Origin: Leptasterias polaris
Taxonomy: Eukaryota; Echinodermata; Asteroidea; Forcipulatida; Asteriidae
Length of the DNA: 64,000 nucleotides
Direction: 5' to 3'
Assembly: GCA_037783415.1 (NCBI GenBank)
Contig: JAZGTN010000228.1
Location: forward strand, 496,001 to 560,000
Below the pieces are notes generated by a model. It was not told the DNA's origin, did no database searches, and worked only from the letters and a program-made list of their open reading frames with translations. Below are positions 13,401-28,131 of the stretch, piece after piece; the stretch's first letter is position 1; the number at the start of each line of letters is the position of its first letter. Position numbers and translations under genes: made by a program.

Positions 13401-16400
13401 TAGCTGTTCTGATCAAGGATGTGACAATGTTTTTATATCGTTTATAAGTACATCAGATATGTAGACATTGGAGCCTTTGAATGGGTTGTTCCGTAGTGAT
13501 TTAGAAGCTTGTTTGAGGAGGTATTGACGATCAGTGTAGCGTAACAGCTTGCAATGGATAGGTCTGGGCCGGGTGTTGTTATGGTGATTGTCGCCTTTGT
13601 TGGTTGTTGATGGTTTGTGATTAGGTGACTTGTGTGTTGGGGTACGGTGAGCTCGTTCGATCTGAATTTCGTGGCCGTCGTGGAGATTCATGTGATTTTC
13701 GAAGAAATCGGACAGGAATTCCTCGCATTGCTGGTTTCCCTCTGATCCTTCAGGTATGCCATGCAAGATGATGCTATTTCTGCGGCTTCGGTTTTGCAGG
13801 TCTTCCACCTTTTTCCCCACCTGATGGATATCAATATGGGTACCATCGAATCGGCTGTTGACACTTTCAGTAATGTTCTTACACTTATCACTTAGGAAAG
13901 ATGCCGTGGATTTGAGGTCTTCAATCTCCTTCTGCTGGTTGGCAACCTTTTAAGGGTGCTTAAGACTTAAGCGAAAACTTAAATACTCCACTAAGTTTAG
14001 TTTCGTGAATACCGGCTGACCGATCGGTTTTCCCTGACGTGATGTTTACAATCTGTGAAATTAGGACGTGACTTTTTCTTAATATAATTATCTACAATAG
14101 ATGATCAACTGCGACATCGGAAAGCTCGTTGGCTGCTGTATCGTGTCGTGGCCGAACTTTCGTGTGCTTCGTCCCCTTATGCTGATTGCAATGATTGAAT
14201 CGGCGCTTACAGAAGCAAGAACATCCGCCAAGTATATTTCACGGGTTAGCTTGTGCGCTAGCGTAGTCCATGTTACTAGTATTCTATGCCTGCACAGCTA
14301 GAGCAGAAAATCGGCGCTTGCTCGGTAAGCGGAGAATAGAGATTGCAAGCGCAGAATTCGGCGGTAAGCAGATCAATGAAATTGGGCCCTGTTCGTTAGT
14401 TTTTTCTTTGAAGAACTTCAACTTTATCATCATAGTTCGATTTCTTTGAAATTCTAGACGTGTTAATTCTAGACGTGTTAAATAAATAAAGAGTCAATTT
14501 TACAGCCTGTATTCCAACCCCCACCCCACCCCCACTTCACGGTTTGACATCGAACCATTTTGCTTGAATGACAGTTAAGTGTAACATCAAACACTCTTGA
14601 TGATCATTTTTCCTGACGTGTTTGCAATTTGCGAGAAGAGAACGTGACTTTTGTATTAATGCATTTATAAAAGGCGATCCAATTCCACATCGGAAAGTGA
14701 CGGTAACAGCGTCCACGTGCATTCGATGCGTCCGTAGAAGAAAACAAAGAACAAAAGAAAAAAGGGAAAAAGCCGGACCATTTTGTTTTGATTTTACTCG
14801 AAAGAAAACTTTTTTTCCGGCATGTTAGGAGAGGGTTGCAGATTTTCCCTATATAGCTTCAATAACAAGCAGTTGAAACTGCTTCCTATCCTACCTTTAT
14901 TTTTAAGGACAAATATTTATGGGGCCTAATGCCCCTCCCCCCCCCCCCTCCCCCCCCCCCCCCCCCCAGGATTAGAGATGTGATGGCGGTCAGTGAGTGA
15001 GGACGTGCGAGCGGAATGGTCCGGAATGGTGCATGCGAGTATGCTTTTATTTCAACTTTAGAGGCTTCTTATCTTTACCTCCTGATACTAAAGGAAGAAC
15101 TGAACTGAGACATAATGCTAGCTTGCTGGAATTGTCCCCTTTATTGAGAGTTTGCTGTTTCATTGGTGTTACTCTTGTGTACATAAAATCCTACAGGCTG
15201 CCCCCCTAAAAAAAACACTAAAAAAACACAATCTTCGTCAATAGTAACTACCAATTGATTGTTAATTTTGATGTGTATGCAGAATGCTTCATTTCCATTC
15301 TTCTTGTTGTGCACATCGTTGCATGCACTGCTGAGTACACGATAATGGCTACCAAGAAAGATATTTCAGAAATTCGGCACGCCCTAGAAGACAACAAGGT
15401 TGCCCTGAAAGAGCTCTTGACAGTTACAAAGAGTAATGCAGACAAGCTTACGGCATTCCAAGCCTCACTAGAGTTCGCCTCCACCAGGATTGACTCCCTG
15501 GAGAAGGAGACCATTCCAGCGTTAGAGGACAATACAAATTTAATGGAAAGCCAATGGAAGCAGCAACAACTGGTGACTGAAGCTCGCAGTATGCAGTATA
15601 ACATTGTTTTCCTCAACCCCCCTGTTCTTGACTCCAACATGTCTGATTATACCAAGGCAAGAAGTTTGATTCAACTTTGCGGTGTCCCTGGGGACCGAGC
15701 TGGTACTATGCTCCTGAAACGTGCCCACCCTCTTCCAAGACGTCGCAAACCCGGATCCACTTCAACACCTAGCCCAAACTTCCTTGTAGCGTTCGTATGT
15801 TGGGAAGAGAAAGAATTTGTTTTGAAGTCGGCAAGATCCAAATCTGACCAGATGGGAGTGATGAGAGCTACAACACAATGGCCTTCAAAGATTAAAGCTG
15901 CACATTTCCAACTCAAGTCCAGCCCAGCCTACAAGTCTGCTAAACTGAATGGCAAGGACCCCTATGTCAAAATTGACTTTCGTACAGGAAAAGTTGGTCT
16001 GGTCATTGCGAATAAACCTGTCAAGCAGCTTGAAGCTTGGTCACTCCCCGAATTGTCTTAGTAAGTTATAACTATCATTTTACTACTGATGAACCTCAAT
16101 TAGCTTAATTATTTTTGATCCTCGTATGACCATGGTCCGTGCTCCCTACCCATGTCTGTACGAGCCAACTGCGTCATCGTTAGCGGACTGCTGTTAATTA
16201 CATTCATTATTTTGTATGCATGTTTATGTTACTGTGTCAATTTTTGTTATGTAAGAGTTATCCAAGTTGCAATATTGTTGTTTGTTCTTTCCTGCATTAT
16301 GTTTGATACACTGTGTGTACTCTGGATTCCTCCATGAATACATATAACAATAATTGTCTTGCTGATCTCCTTGACGATGAAACTGAGAGAGACGTTGATT

Positions 16401-19400
16401 TTGGGGTGCCATCTCCGTATAAAAATGATTATCACACTATTAGAAGTCCTTATGTTACAATTTCTGATTTCAATACTTGTATTAACAAATATTCTGATCC
16501 GGTTACTTTCATGCAACTTAATATATGTAGTCTCTCAAGTAAATGGGATGATTTCAAAACCCATGTGCACTTCTTAAGCCAGAAGAAAAAAAATAATTTT
16601 ATTGCGTTATCAGAGACCTATCTTAATGATACAAATTGTCGAGACTTTGATAATCTTCCTGGTTATCACCCATTGAGTTTGTGCGAGAAGCACCGCAATT
16701 TTCGAAAAGGAGGTGGTGTCGGTTTATTTATTGATGATCATTATTTAACTTCTTTGTTCGTGAAGATTTGTCGTATTTCTCACCTGAAATTGAATTAATT
16801 GTGGCAGAAATAAGTCCTAGATCCAAGGATGTTTTTTTAATCTGTTCATTGTATAGACCCCCTGGATGTGAACTTTCTGAATTGGTTAGGTTTAAACACT
16901 TTATGAGTAACTTCTTTTTTAAAGTTAGAAGAGCTAAAGTTAAAGCCTGCTATATACTAGGGGACATCAATATTAATTTGTTAAATTACGGGAAACAGTC
17001 CTCCCATGGTAAATTTTGTAGTGAATTTATTGACACTTTGTTTGCCGATAATTATGTACCACTGATTTTGCGACCCACCAGGATTGATCCCAACTTTAAT
17101 TCATGTACGTTGATCGATAATATTTTTACAAATAGAGTTGACAGAGATGCAGCTTCTTTTATTTTAAAAAGTGATCTCTCTGATCATTTAATTTCACTGT
17201 ATTCTTTCGAATTTGGCAAAACCAAACCAGTTAAGACAGAACGTAAATTAGCATTTAGAAAATTTAATTCTGTCAATTGTCAGGCATTTCGCAGATTGTT
17301 ATCATCTGCAGATTGGTCCCAAGTTTATGAGACTGTGGATATTAATTCCAAATTGTCTGTGCTCGATAACATTCTACACTCTTCATTTGATCTAGCATTT
17401 CCCATACAGGAAACACCGACTAGTCGTAGTACTCTTAGATCGCCTTGGATGACTTCTGGCTTATTAATCTCTTGCTATAATAAGCAAAAGTATTATGCTA
17501 ACAGAAAAAAAAGTCCAGCCAAGCTTGCTTTTTATAAAAGGTATAATAATTTATTTAATAAATTGAAGCATATTGCCAAAACCACGTATTATCATAATAA
17601 ACTTAATGGTTTAAGAGGTAATGCTAAACAAACATGGCGTCTCCTTAATTCTATGATCAAATGCAGCCCAAAACATTCTTCAGAGAGTATTAGTAGTATT
17701 GTTGTAAACAGCAAAGTTATTTGTGACGCACAGGGCATTGCAGATGCTTTCAATACTCACTTCTGTTCAATAGGTGAAAAGACTTGCCAAAGTGTACCAC
17801 ATTCTAACAAAGATGTCAATTATTATGTTAATTTTGCTAACTCTCCAATCGATTCTTTTTTTGTAACTCCTACGGAACCCAAAGAGATTATTGGAATTGT
17901 TCAGAAATTTGAGGACAAGTCAAGTTCTGGACCTGATGAAATCAGTAACACTGTGTTAAAAAAGGTTATTGATATAATTTCTTACCCTTTATCTGATATA
18001 TTTAATGCTTCATTTAATCAAGGGATATTTCCAGATAAATTTAAAATGGCTAAAGTTGTTCCAATTTTTAAACAGGGTGATGCCCAAGATCCTAGTAACT
18101 ATCGGCCAATTTCATTATTGAATACTTGTTCAAAAATATTGGAAAAGTTGTTGCATAAACGATTATTGTCTTTTTTGGATTGTAATAATTTACTTTGTTG
18201 TAACCAGTATGGATTTCGACCTGGGCGAAGTACTGTGCATGCTATGCTTGATTTGTATAATAATTTGACGAATTATGTTAATCAGGACCCTTCCCAAGCT
18301 TCTATTGGTGTCTTTTTGGACTTAAAGAAAGCGTTTGATACTGTTAATCATGATGTTTTATTAAATAAGTTGAATTATTATGGGATTAGGGGAGTTTCAC
18401 TTAAATGGTTTAGTAGCTATCTGAACAAGCGTAGCCAGTATGTGACACTGAATGGAGTAGAATCAAACTATCAGAGTATTAATTGTGGCGTCCCCCAAGG
18501 TTCAACACTTGGGCCATTGTTATTTTTAATTTATGTTAATGATATGCCATTATCTTGTTCGGTTGTAAAGCCCATTTTATTTGCTGATGACACAACTCTT
18601 TTTGCTTCTGGGAATGAATTGAATGATTTAGCTGTGGGGGTAAACAGAGATTTAGTGGTTTTACAAGACTGGTTTAGAGCTAATAGGTTGAGAGTGCACC
18701 CAGATAAAACTTTTTTTATATGTTATTCATCCAGGCAAAAGGAACGGTACTTACCTGATATATCGTTGTTCTTGGAAAATTGTTCTCTTAAAAAGGTTTC
18801 TAGTACTAGATTTTTAGGTCTTGAAACTGATAAAAATTTACTCTGGAAAGAACAAATCTCTTATGTTTGTAACAAAATATCCAAAGCTAATTATATTCTG
18901 TATAGGACCAAAGGACTTATGAGGATTAAAGATAGTATCTCTATCTACAATGCATTGGTAAACTCCCATTTAAATTATGGGGTCTTGGCATGGGGTGGTT
19001 TGTTTAGAATTTACCCATCTTTATTTGATAGGATTATATCACTTCAAAAGAAATGTATTAGGAATGCCTGCCATGTTAAATACAATGCACATACTTCACC
19101 TCTTTGTTTTAAGTATAAGATTCTCATGTTTGAGGAAGTCTATAATGTTCAAATTGCTTCACACTATTATGATTATTTTCATAAATTGCTTCCTGAAAAC
19201 TTAAGCAGTGATTTATTTTTTCCATTAAATCAAGATATTCATTCGCATACCACCCGCCAAAGTAACCTTATCCATTTTCAAAGTACTTGTAGACTCGATA
19301 TTGCTTTGGCTAATTATAGGTACGTTTTACCTACCATTGTCAATTCTCTTCCACCTATTTTGAGACATGACTTGACGAATTTGTCTAAAAAGGTGTTCAT

Positions 19401-22400
19401 GAAGCATTTAAAGGAATTTTATTTTGACAAATACAAGAATTTCCTTTGTACTAATCTCAATTGTTTTTCTTGCACATAGGAGCTAGGCAATATTTATTCT
19501 ATGCTCAGTGTAACTTTGTTATTGTGTGTCCCCGGAGGAAATATATTTTATACTAATTTCTGCAACTGAAATGAAATGTTTACTCTTAATTGCTATTGTT
19601 GTACTTTTTTGTAATTTGACAGCAGTCGTGGGTGCTCCACTACAGAAGGCCTTGTCCTTCTCTAGGATGACACCCCCATTCATACACATGTGTCCTGTAT
19701 ATGTTCAAATGTTGATCTAATCTGGTGTAGTCTATCAGCTTGTGTATTATTTATTGTTATTATTTGTTGTATGAATGGAAATAAAAACAAACAAACAAAC
19801 AAACAAACAAACTTGCCCATGTTTCATTGCGACGATTTGCCCCAAAGCATAAATGCAACCTTGCAGCGAGTGAATGTTATTTATTTATTTATTTTAAGAT
19901 CTTTATACAGGATACAAAAATCAGCACAACAGCTGTATTACATTATGGTCCTGTGTATTAAAAAAAGGAAAAAGGAAAGAAGAAAGAAGAACAACAAGAG
20001 GATTAAGATATACTTAAAAATTGATTTGTTTATACATATTTTTAAAACCACGATGCATTTTGGGCCTTAGTAGGTAACTTGTTCCATATAGCAGCACCAG
20101 AATAATTAAAAGATTGCTTAAAACATTCCATGTTAGGCTTAGGGAGAACAACATTAAGAGAATCAGCATTTCTAGTATTTAACCCATGCCTATCAAAGTA
20201 CATCTCAATATTATTACAAAGTCTGTCTGGAGCTAAACCATTAACACATTTATACATATTGCAGGCTAAAAAGAAATCCCTCCTCTGTTCAAAAGTCTGC
20301 CAAGAAAGAGTTCTCATTATATCATCACCATGATAATTTACATTAATCAAAATCATTAGCAACAATCCTGGCAGCTCTTTTTTTTTAATCTGTCAGCCGT
20401 GGCTGTCACAAGTCAATAAAAATATAGCAGCATCCACGTGGTAAACCCCAGCCATGCGATACTCAATGATATCATCAGCAGTACCATTAGACACAGTCTG
20501 AAAGGGGTGTCAATCAACAGGGGTCAGAGGGGCGGAAAAAAATCCCTCCATTGCGCCTGTGCATTGGTTTGTTCACAAAGCAATGGCCGCCTGGTTAATG
20601 TCAATAACACCGAAGTCAGGCGCATGGTCGCCAAAAGTCCTGGACCAAGAGAAATGATTGAAAACATATGTTCCCAACTAACTGGGAGTCTGTTGATGTC
20701 TTGCCGTCATTTCTGTGGTTAGAAAATGGGAGATAAGCCCTTGCAAGCATTCTTGAAATTTCTCTTGAAGATCGATAGTAGCGACAGTTTTGAAAAAAAT
20801 GGATATCCAGATTACCAATATTTGAAAATTTAAATATTTAATGTTTTCTCTTGCTGTATTTAAAAGAAAAAAAAACAACAAACGTATTAGTTAAAGCAGT
20901 TTTATTAGTTGTTCGGTGAATCTGTTAACTTCTATTGATTTGTTGTTGTTCGTCTTCTTCTTCGAATTGAGCTGTGAAGCTCCAAGAGACTTGAAATTTA
21001 TCACATGCATAAACCTTTACCTCTGTATCATTTCTTTTCAAGCCATAGCCTGCACCATCTTGGATTAGAAGCACGCCATTGTAAAAACTACTGGGTTGGA
21101 ATGTCCGCCTGTTCGGTTGTTTTCAAACTGAATGATGACGTCACAAGATGTTGCATTAAACTTATTTATAGATTTTAACAACCACATAACTCTAATTGAT
21201 TGTTCTTATTTCTATTACCAACTATGTCATATACACAGGACAAGGTTACCACAATTTTTTAATTATCGTGCTTCTGCCCCCCCACCCCCGACACAGATGT
21301 ACCATGCTATGACGTCACCTTGGCAGACACCAACGGATCGACACTGGTCTCAACAACGACGTATGCACCGCTGATGCAACCAGGGAAGTATATGTACCAC
21401 TGCTGGAACGTCAATGCCGCTGACGGCAGGCAGGTCGAAGCGGAGTGTGAGTACAACTCGACCAGGCATCAGCTGGAGTTTCTTCTACGTCACTACGTCA
21501 ATGGTTTGTTGGTTGACTTTGGCTACATTTTCGCACACCAGACTCTCCCCCATGTGTTTTATTCTCCTTCCACTTCGCTCTATATGATGGTTGCAGCAGG
21601 AAGATATGACCAAGAAAATGTTTTAGATTGCAACTTTACCGACGTTCCGGACAGAACAGGTGAGAAAAAAAAAATACAACAAATTTAGTCCTAGAATAGA
21701 ATGATGTTGGATTGGGGATAAGTTGTTTCAAGTTCCTGTATACAAGAGACATTTACAAGCGTCGGATATGGTCCGTTTGTTTTGGACAACTGACTTATTG
21801 CGTTTACCAAACCATGATTCTGACACGTTGTAACAAACAATTCACTACTTCGACCCAATTTGTTCGACAACACACCATATCCGACAACTTGTCAGGTAAA
21901 GCAATACTTTCTCAGGGTAACGCCAACAACTATTATGTCTAACTCATTTGTGTTCTGAAAGAAGAAAATAAATGTATGCAAAACATTATTCTGCACTTTT
22001 ATGTACGACACAATGTGTAACATTGTTACTAAATGCTGGACTGCGTTACACAGTCACAAAGGTTTTTCTAAAAAAACAAAACTTTGACATGGAATTGAAC
22101 TTGTAATTTTACTCTTTAATTTGAAATAAACAATTATATGAGGGAGTGGCAAATATAGCAATATATTATTATATGTTTAAGAAGAGTACTTTTAGCACAA
22201 TGTCGGTTAAAGAAAAACAATCAAGTGGAGGTTGTGCTGTTATTTGCATTTTTCCACAAAAGAGGGACATAGCTTGGACAAAGTGTAAACAGCTCAAGAG
22301 AGCAATAATTAATGGTTTTAATTTTAAAATAAATGCCGTTGAGTACTTTTATCAACTTCTGTTTTCTTTGGAAGAATTTGTTTTTCACATGAAAATCATG

Positions 22401-25400
22401 ATTCAAATTCAACACAAGTCTAAACATTTCAACAACAAAACAAAAGCAATATTATCAGAAGCAGCTGGGTATGTTTAACATCATTGTTTGTCTTTGCTGG
22501 ACTTTTTACCTTCCAGTTTTCGTGTGTGACCAAACGAATTTCACCTTCAACGGATCTGCAGCCTTCAACCGGTACCTACCAAATAACCGAGTTCTCGAAT
22601 GCCGATGGCATTTCACAGGTCCCATTAAATCATACATTTACCTGGACATCATTTACATGACTCTGTGGCCGGGCCATAAGCTGACCGTCCAGACTGTCTT
22701 TGACGAAAGTTACAATTCTACTAGAACAGAGTGGGTAGTCATCGACGGTCAGCAGTCGAACGGAACATCATTCTTTTTCAGCCGGAACTATAATCCTGAT
22801 GATTTTTTCTTCGGGGTTTATCTTACAATTTGGTAGTGCTGAACTTAATTTTGTTATGAGGTTCGAGTCAATCAAAGGTGAGTAAATGTTTACAGTGTAA
22901 TGCATAAACATTTAACGAAGTTTGTCGATGCTTATTTAGCAAATGTTGTCACTTTAATCAACATAATCAATTTATTTAAACGAACTAACCACCAAATTGG
23001 CGAGCTGACGGTAATTTGATAATTTAAAGCCATTTTGTTATGGCTTGAGCTAATCATTACATGTTATGCTTGCAACTATTCTATTGATCCTTTTTTATCT
23101 TTCTTTCTAAATAATGAGTTACTATGCGGAATTAACGCTGAGGGACGAGATTGTGTCGATTCACTTTAAGCCCCTTTGTCCAAATACACATAATCCCCCC
23201 CCCCCCCCCCCTAAATCATAAATGTTTAACGGAGCCATTATAATTATTACATCCGAAAAGGAGACGATTATGTTTGGCCTTTTCTCTCGTCTCTGTACAT
23301 AGCATGCTTTTATATTATTCGTTTATAAAATTCATCGGGGGGGGGGGGGGGGTGGATGGGGGGCACGATGTTCTTATTTCTAAACACTTTACTCAAACCG
23401 CAAAGTGTTTGCATTAACATCACCATCAACTCAAAACATTGGGGAACCACTCCGGCCTATATGCACCCTGAAAACGAGACTACAAGAACACATGTTTATG
23501 CAAATTACGCAAGTAAAATCTTGTTGGGCATGAACAATAACATTGAAATTATGTAAATCATATCAAGTAAGAAGCCTCAAGACAAACTGACTAGGTAAAT
23601 GTTAAACACTTTGGAGGTTGAACAATTGAAAGATAACATCACTAGAACTAGATTTAAACCAACGACATCGTTTAAACCAACGACATCCAAGCCCTATCAA
23701 GCCCTGGTTGTCATGCAACCTTTGGTTCGATCCCTGGCTACACGGCAGTTAGAGGTTGTATGACTTTTACCAGACTCGACGAAAACCTTAAAAGAAGAGG
23801 GAGACTGTCGAAGAGGGGCGAGATAGCTAAGTCGGTAGAGTGCCGGTGTCATAGGGAAATCTGTCCCCCGGAGATTCTGTCCCCCATATGGGAAATTAAC
23901 GTGGGCTGGAGAGAGATGATTCAAAAGAGTGCGCTATCAAAAGCAATTTGTACACAGTTCTCCATATGGGGGGACATAATCTCCAGGGGAACAGAATCTC
24001 CGTCCACACCGGCACGTTAACTCAAATGTCTTTGGTTCAAATCTTGCTCTAGTCAACGGTTTTTTGTTTGTTTTTTCGATTCTAATCTACATCATAACTG
24101 TACAACGTTTCAGGGCAATGTAAGCCAGAGCAAGTCAAATGTCCAGTTGATGCGAAGTGTATCCCAGTCAGCTCCATATGCGACAGAGTAGCAGACTGTT
24201 CCGATTACTGGGACGAGAAAGATTGCGGTGAGTTATAAGACTTGAAACTTGAAAATGCAAATTTGCGTTGCCATACGATTGATGCAATATTTACATTTTT
24301 TAGCACAGGGACACATACCTTGGATTGAGCAGTTTGGGCTACAAAGAGCGTTTGCGATTACAAATATGGTTTGAAAGATGCAATGGAAATGTGTGTGAAT
24401 AATTAATTTATACTTTTAAAACATCTTTCCAACCATATTCAGTTCATAACAAAAACTTTTGTGTAACCCAAAAGTGCACATCACAAGGCAACATGTCCCA
24501 CTATTCCGTTCAAATAAACATGTATACGGCACTTGTTTAACCATCAACTTGCAATCAATGTTGCTCCTTTCTAATTTGCACAGACACATGTGGGACACAA
24601 GACAATATTCTTGAAGCCGGTGAGAGATTTAGCATTACAGGTGGTTATCTCTATACGCCAGGCGGACGCTTCGAGACTAACCTAGAAAACCCAATATCAA
24701 CTCTTCCGAATAATCTAACATCGATACCAGTCTTTTTACCAGATTCAGAAAGCCTTCAATCCGAGTGCATATGGAAACTGCAAGGGCCTGCTTGGTGTCG
24801 ATTCCATATCCAGGTCGTCAAGTTAATCGGTTATAGTTTCGTGCTGCAAATCGGGAGTGGGGACGATCCAACGAGTGGGTTAGCGGATGCAGTTTTGAGC
24901 ACAAACGTAGCCCCGCCCCACATAGTAGAGACGTTCACGGTGACGTCCAGTGCGTGGATAACACTAAAAGCCATTCAATGGAATCTCTACATCTACCGCC
25001 TAAAAATGGAAGCGACTGCTTACAATATCACAGGTACGGCATCAGAGACAGATACGCTAGGGCAACTCTAAAAGGTAGCTTGGCCAATTAAACAAATTGT
25101 TTGGGATGAAAAGAAAACATTTGGTATTTGAGCCATTACATGTTGAGGTATCCATGTATATTTGGTTTGCGGTAACACCATGTGTTTATCTACTTTGTAT
25201 GTAGATTTTATTCTTTGAGAACTTGTCTTGCTTTTGATTCTGCTGCCGCAGAGTAGATTATTCGGAACTCCGAATAATCTACTCTGCGGCAGTATAATCA
25301 AAAGCAAGACAAGTTCTCAAAGAACACTTTTGTTGTTGTACCAGTTGTGTGAAGGTCTAGACAAGGGCTTTCTTCCCGGGCGTGTAACCGCCCAGAAGGA

Positions 25401-28095
25401 TATGCCCATGTGTCTTAACGTCACTAATGTTCCAGACACCAATTTTATCCGTGCCCTAATATGTCATGATACACATAAGAACGTAGACTGGCTATATTTG
25501 TGAGATTCATGTACTGTTTTATTTAAGACATTTAACTGGATTTGTAAAGTTGACAAAATATTTGCACAAACTTTTCATGTTTTGTGTGATCAACTTGCCA
25601 GTTGTGTTATTTTAGGTTTTCTCAAATAACAGTTTAATTCAGAGTGAAAACAATCACACACACATCATCCTTTTAGTAACTTTGTTATCAATAAGGTTTC
25701 AGACTAGCATTAAACAATGCTTTGTTTTCCCTGCGAATCATGTATAATACCTTTAGGCGAATGTTTAAATATTTAATTTATTTGTTGCGTAATACTTATT
25801 TATATTACAGTGTGCGATGAGGGAATACCATGCCCGTCTGGTCTCCAGTGTCTTCAAAACACATCTTCGGTCTGTGACGGTAGACTTGACTGCGCTGCGT
25901 ATGAAGACGAAGTTAACTGCGGTAAGAATAAGCAAATAAGTCAAATACCCTTATTTAAAAAAACTCATATTTCGACTTTTGCTCCCAAGACCTTCGTATG
26001 TTGGCACACACAACCATTGTTCGGATTTATGTACACTATAGACCATTGCACAACGCACAGCACACTTACACGCGCCTATCCTGTCCACCAGGAATCGATT
26101 TGTACACAAAGGAATCGATTCCCAATATGGAGGAAATAGTAGACGCGCATTCAGAGGCGCAATCTGCGTTGTGCAAGAGGTCAATACACGTTTGTGATGA
26201 ATAAACACAAAGGGGGCGCTGTGCTATTAATTTCCTGGCATCCAACCAAGCCATACGTCAAGGGGGGGGGGGGGGGGGGGGGGGGTGTGGGAGGGGGCGT
26301 TGATAACGCAAAACACTGCATCCTGTATGGTTTATTACTTACTAAATAATTCATTGAAAACTGGATGTGTGTACGCGAAAACACTATGTTTTTGGAACAC
26401 CCATATATAAAAAACGATGTGTTCGCCTTATTTAAAGGAAGGATTTATAGTCATACATTCACGGTGAACTTTAATATTGCTTTGCACAATGGTCGTCATT
26501 TCTTGAAATGTTGCACTGCTGTAGCCTGTTACTTGTTCCTAAAGCAGCGAGTTTTTAAAATGTGAAATGTCTAGTCTATTGAACCTCTTTCTCGTAGCCC
26601 TCTTCCTCTCATATAAGCCAATTCTACACTGTACGCAGAATTAAGTCTCGCTCTTGTTTTCCCTTCTGCACCCACCTATACTCGAAGTGCACGCTTTGTC
26701 TTAGCACCCCATCCACTCACAGTCAGTTTCAAGGATCAGTGTCAGTGAATTGTTCTACCAATGAGCGTGACACCAGGCTTTCTGATTCTTCTCAACCATT
26801 TTCACTTGCTTCGATCTGATGCCAACAAATAGACAATCCAACAGCTTTATATACACGTACTGCATCTTTTCGAACTTCCTGCATGGTGCATGTTTCTCAC
26901 CGTCCTACAGCTAAGACTGTCTTATGAGGTGTGTCAATTTCCGGCATTCAGCTCCCAAAAGTTATCCGTAACTGAAATGTTGTGTACTTGATGCCCTTTG
27001 CTAGGAGTGGCCTTTAGTCTCGTTCGGGGAAAACCTAAAATTATACTAATAATAATATTAATAGTAATAATAATTGTAAAAAATGTAATTTTCCATTGCA
27101 ATGATGCGACGTTTAAAATGAGCTGTTTTCTTTGTAACGCTGTTTACAGACTGTGGAGAAGGCTACTTTCAGTGTGGATCCGGGCATTGCATTTCCAAAC
27201 ATCAGTTGTGTGACGGGAAACTGGATTGTGTGTACGACTTCGCTGATGAATACTCTTGTGGTAACTGTCAGAATGTTGTTTGATCCCTTGCACGTGAAGT
27301 TGCTATAATTAATACTATATCTACCACACTATTTGGTACAGACGCAGGTATAGCTCCATTTTCTAGCTTCCATTGTAAGTTCACAGGGTGGAAATCTGTA
27401 TTTCACCACAAGAGGGCGTTGCACCTCTTACAATAATATTGATTCGTTTTATCAAACAACTGTCAAACCTACTTTGATTAAGTTAAGAATGATTTGGCGT
27501 AATTGTTTCCCGCTTTCCAAATTGGAATGCTTAAAACCCTACATTTTTATGAGAAAAAACATATTAACGAGGATGCATAATTGATTGTGTTTTACCCTTA
27601 CAGCAAAGTTGTAATTACTAATATTTTATTAAACATATTTTATATAAAAATATGTATATAAACAAATACAAAATGCTTTCTTTTAGGCCTATTTCTTACC
27701 ACTATCATTTGAACAAAGAACGTTGTCAGCTTGATTCTGTGTAGAAAACTAGTTTTTGATCAACTTGGATGGCATGGATGAGAAGATTTTGTATAATCGA
27801 AGACGTTTTAGGGAATAAAGTATTGTGTTAATGTCGGTTCATGTGATTTGTTTTTCTTTCCCAAAACAATGAACAATTTATGCGATTTTACCCGGTCGAC
27901 AAACAACCAAATGTACTAAACAGGCCATATCTTATAATGGGTAGGGCTACTTTACACAATGGAACATTGCTATCCCGAAATTGTTTCCCTGTTCTAGTTG
28001 TACCCCACATATACATTATTATTATTTTTTTTTCTGGTGGTACCCCACACAGGATATTTTTGTTATAATGGTACCTTACAGATGAATTTGGAAAC

Positions 28096-28131
<36 letters not shown>

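Larger units (their letters stand above)
11258..13952 (-). mobile_element. Non-LTR retrotransposon (LINE A), 5'-truncated, endonuclease region deleted
   Basis: On the minus strand an ORF1-like segment (13952-13413) runs directly into an RT segment (13416 down to 11581), then a 3'UTR and a (TTGAA)n tail. The expected endonuclease domain between them is missing. Downstream of the RT the 3'UTR (11258-11580) carries no gene. The family is CR1/L2/Jockey-like judging from the RT motifs; the exact clade needs a tree. Confidence 0.85.
14970..19812 (+). mobile_element. Non-LTR retrotransposon (LINE B), near full length
   Basis: Carries ORF1, a two-domain ORF2 (endonuclease then RT), a 3'UTR and an (AAAC)n tail (about 19783-19812). 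The 3'UTR phrase TTGTATGAATGGAAATAAA before the tail and a GGGTGCTCC...CAGAAGGC...TCCTTCTCT block are shared with LINE C at 40988-44070, so they are one family. The left boundary is approximate. Confidence 0.85.

Noticed and set aside
20438..20722. 94-codon frame before exon 2
   Set aside because: No hydrophobic leader, no clear splice sites and no recognisable domain.
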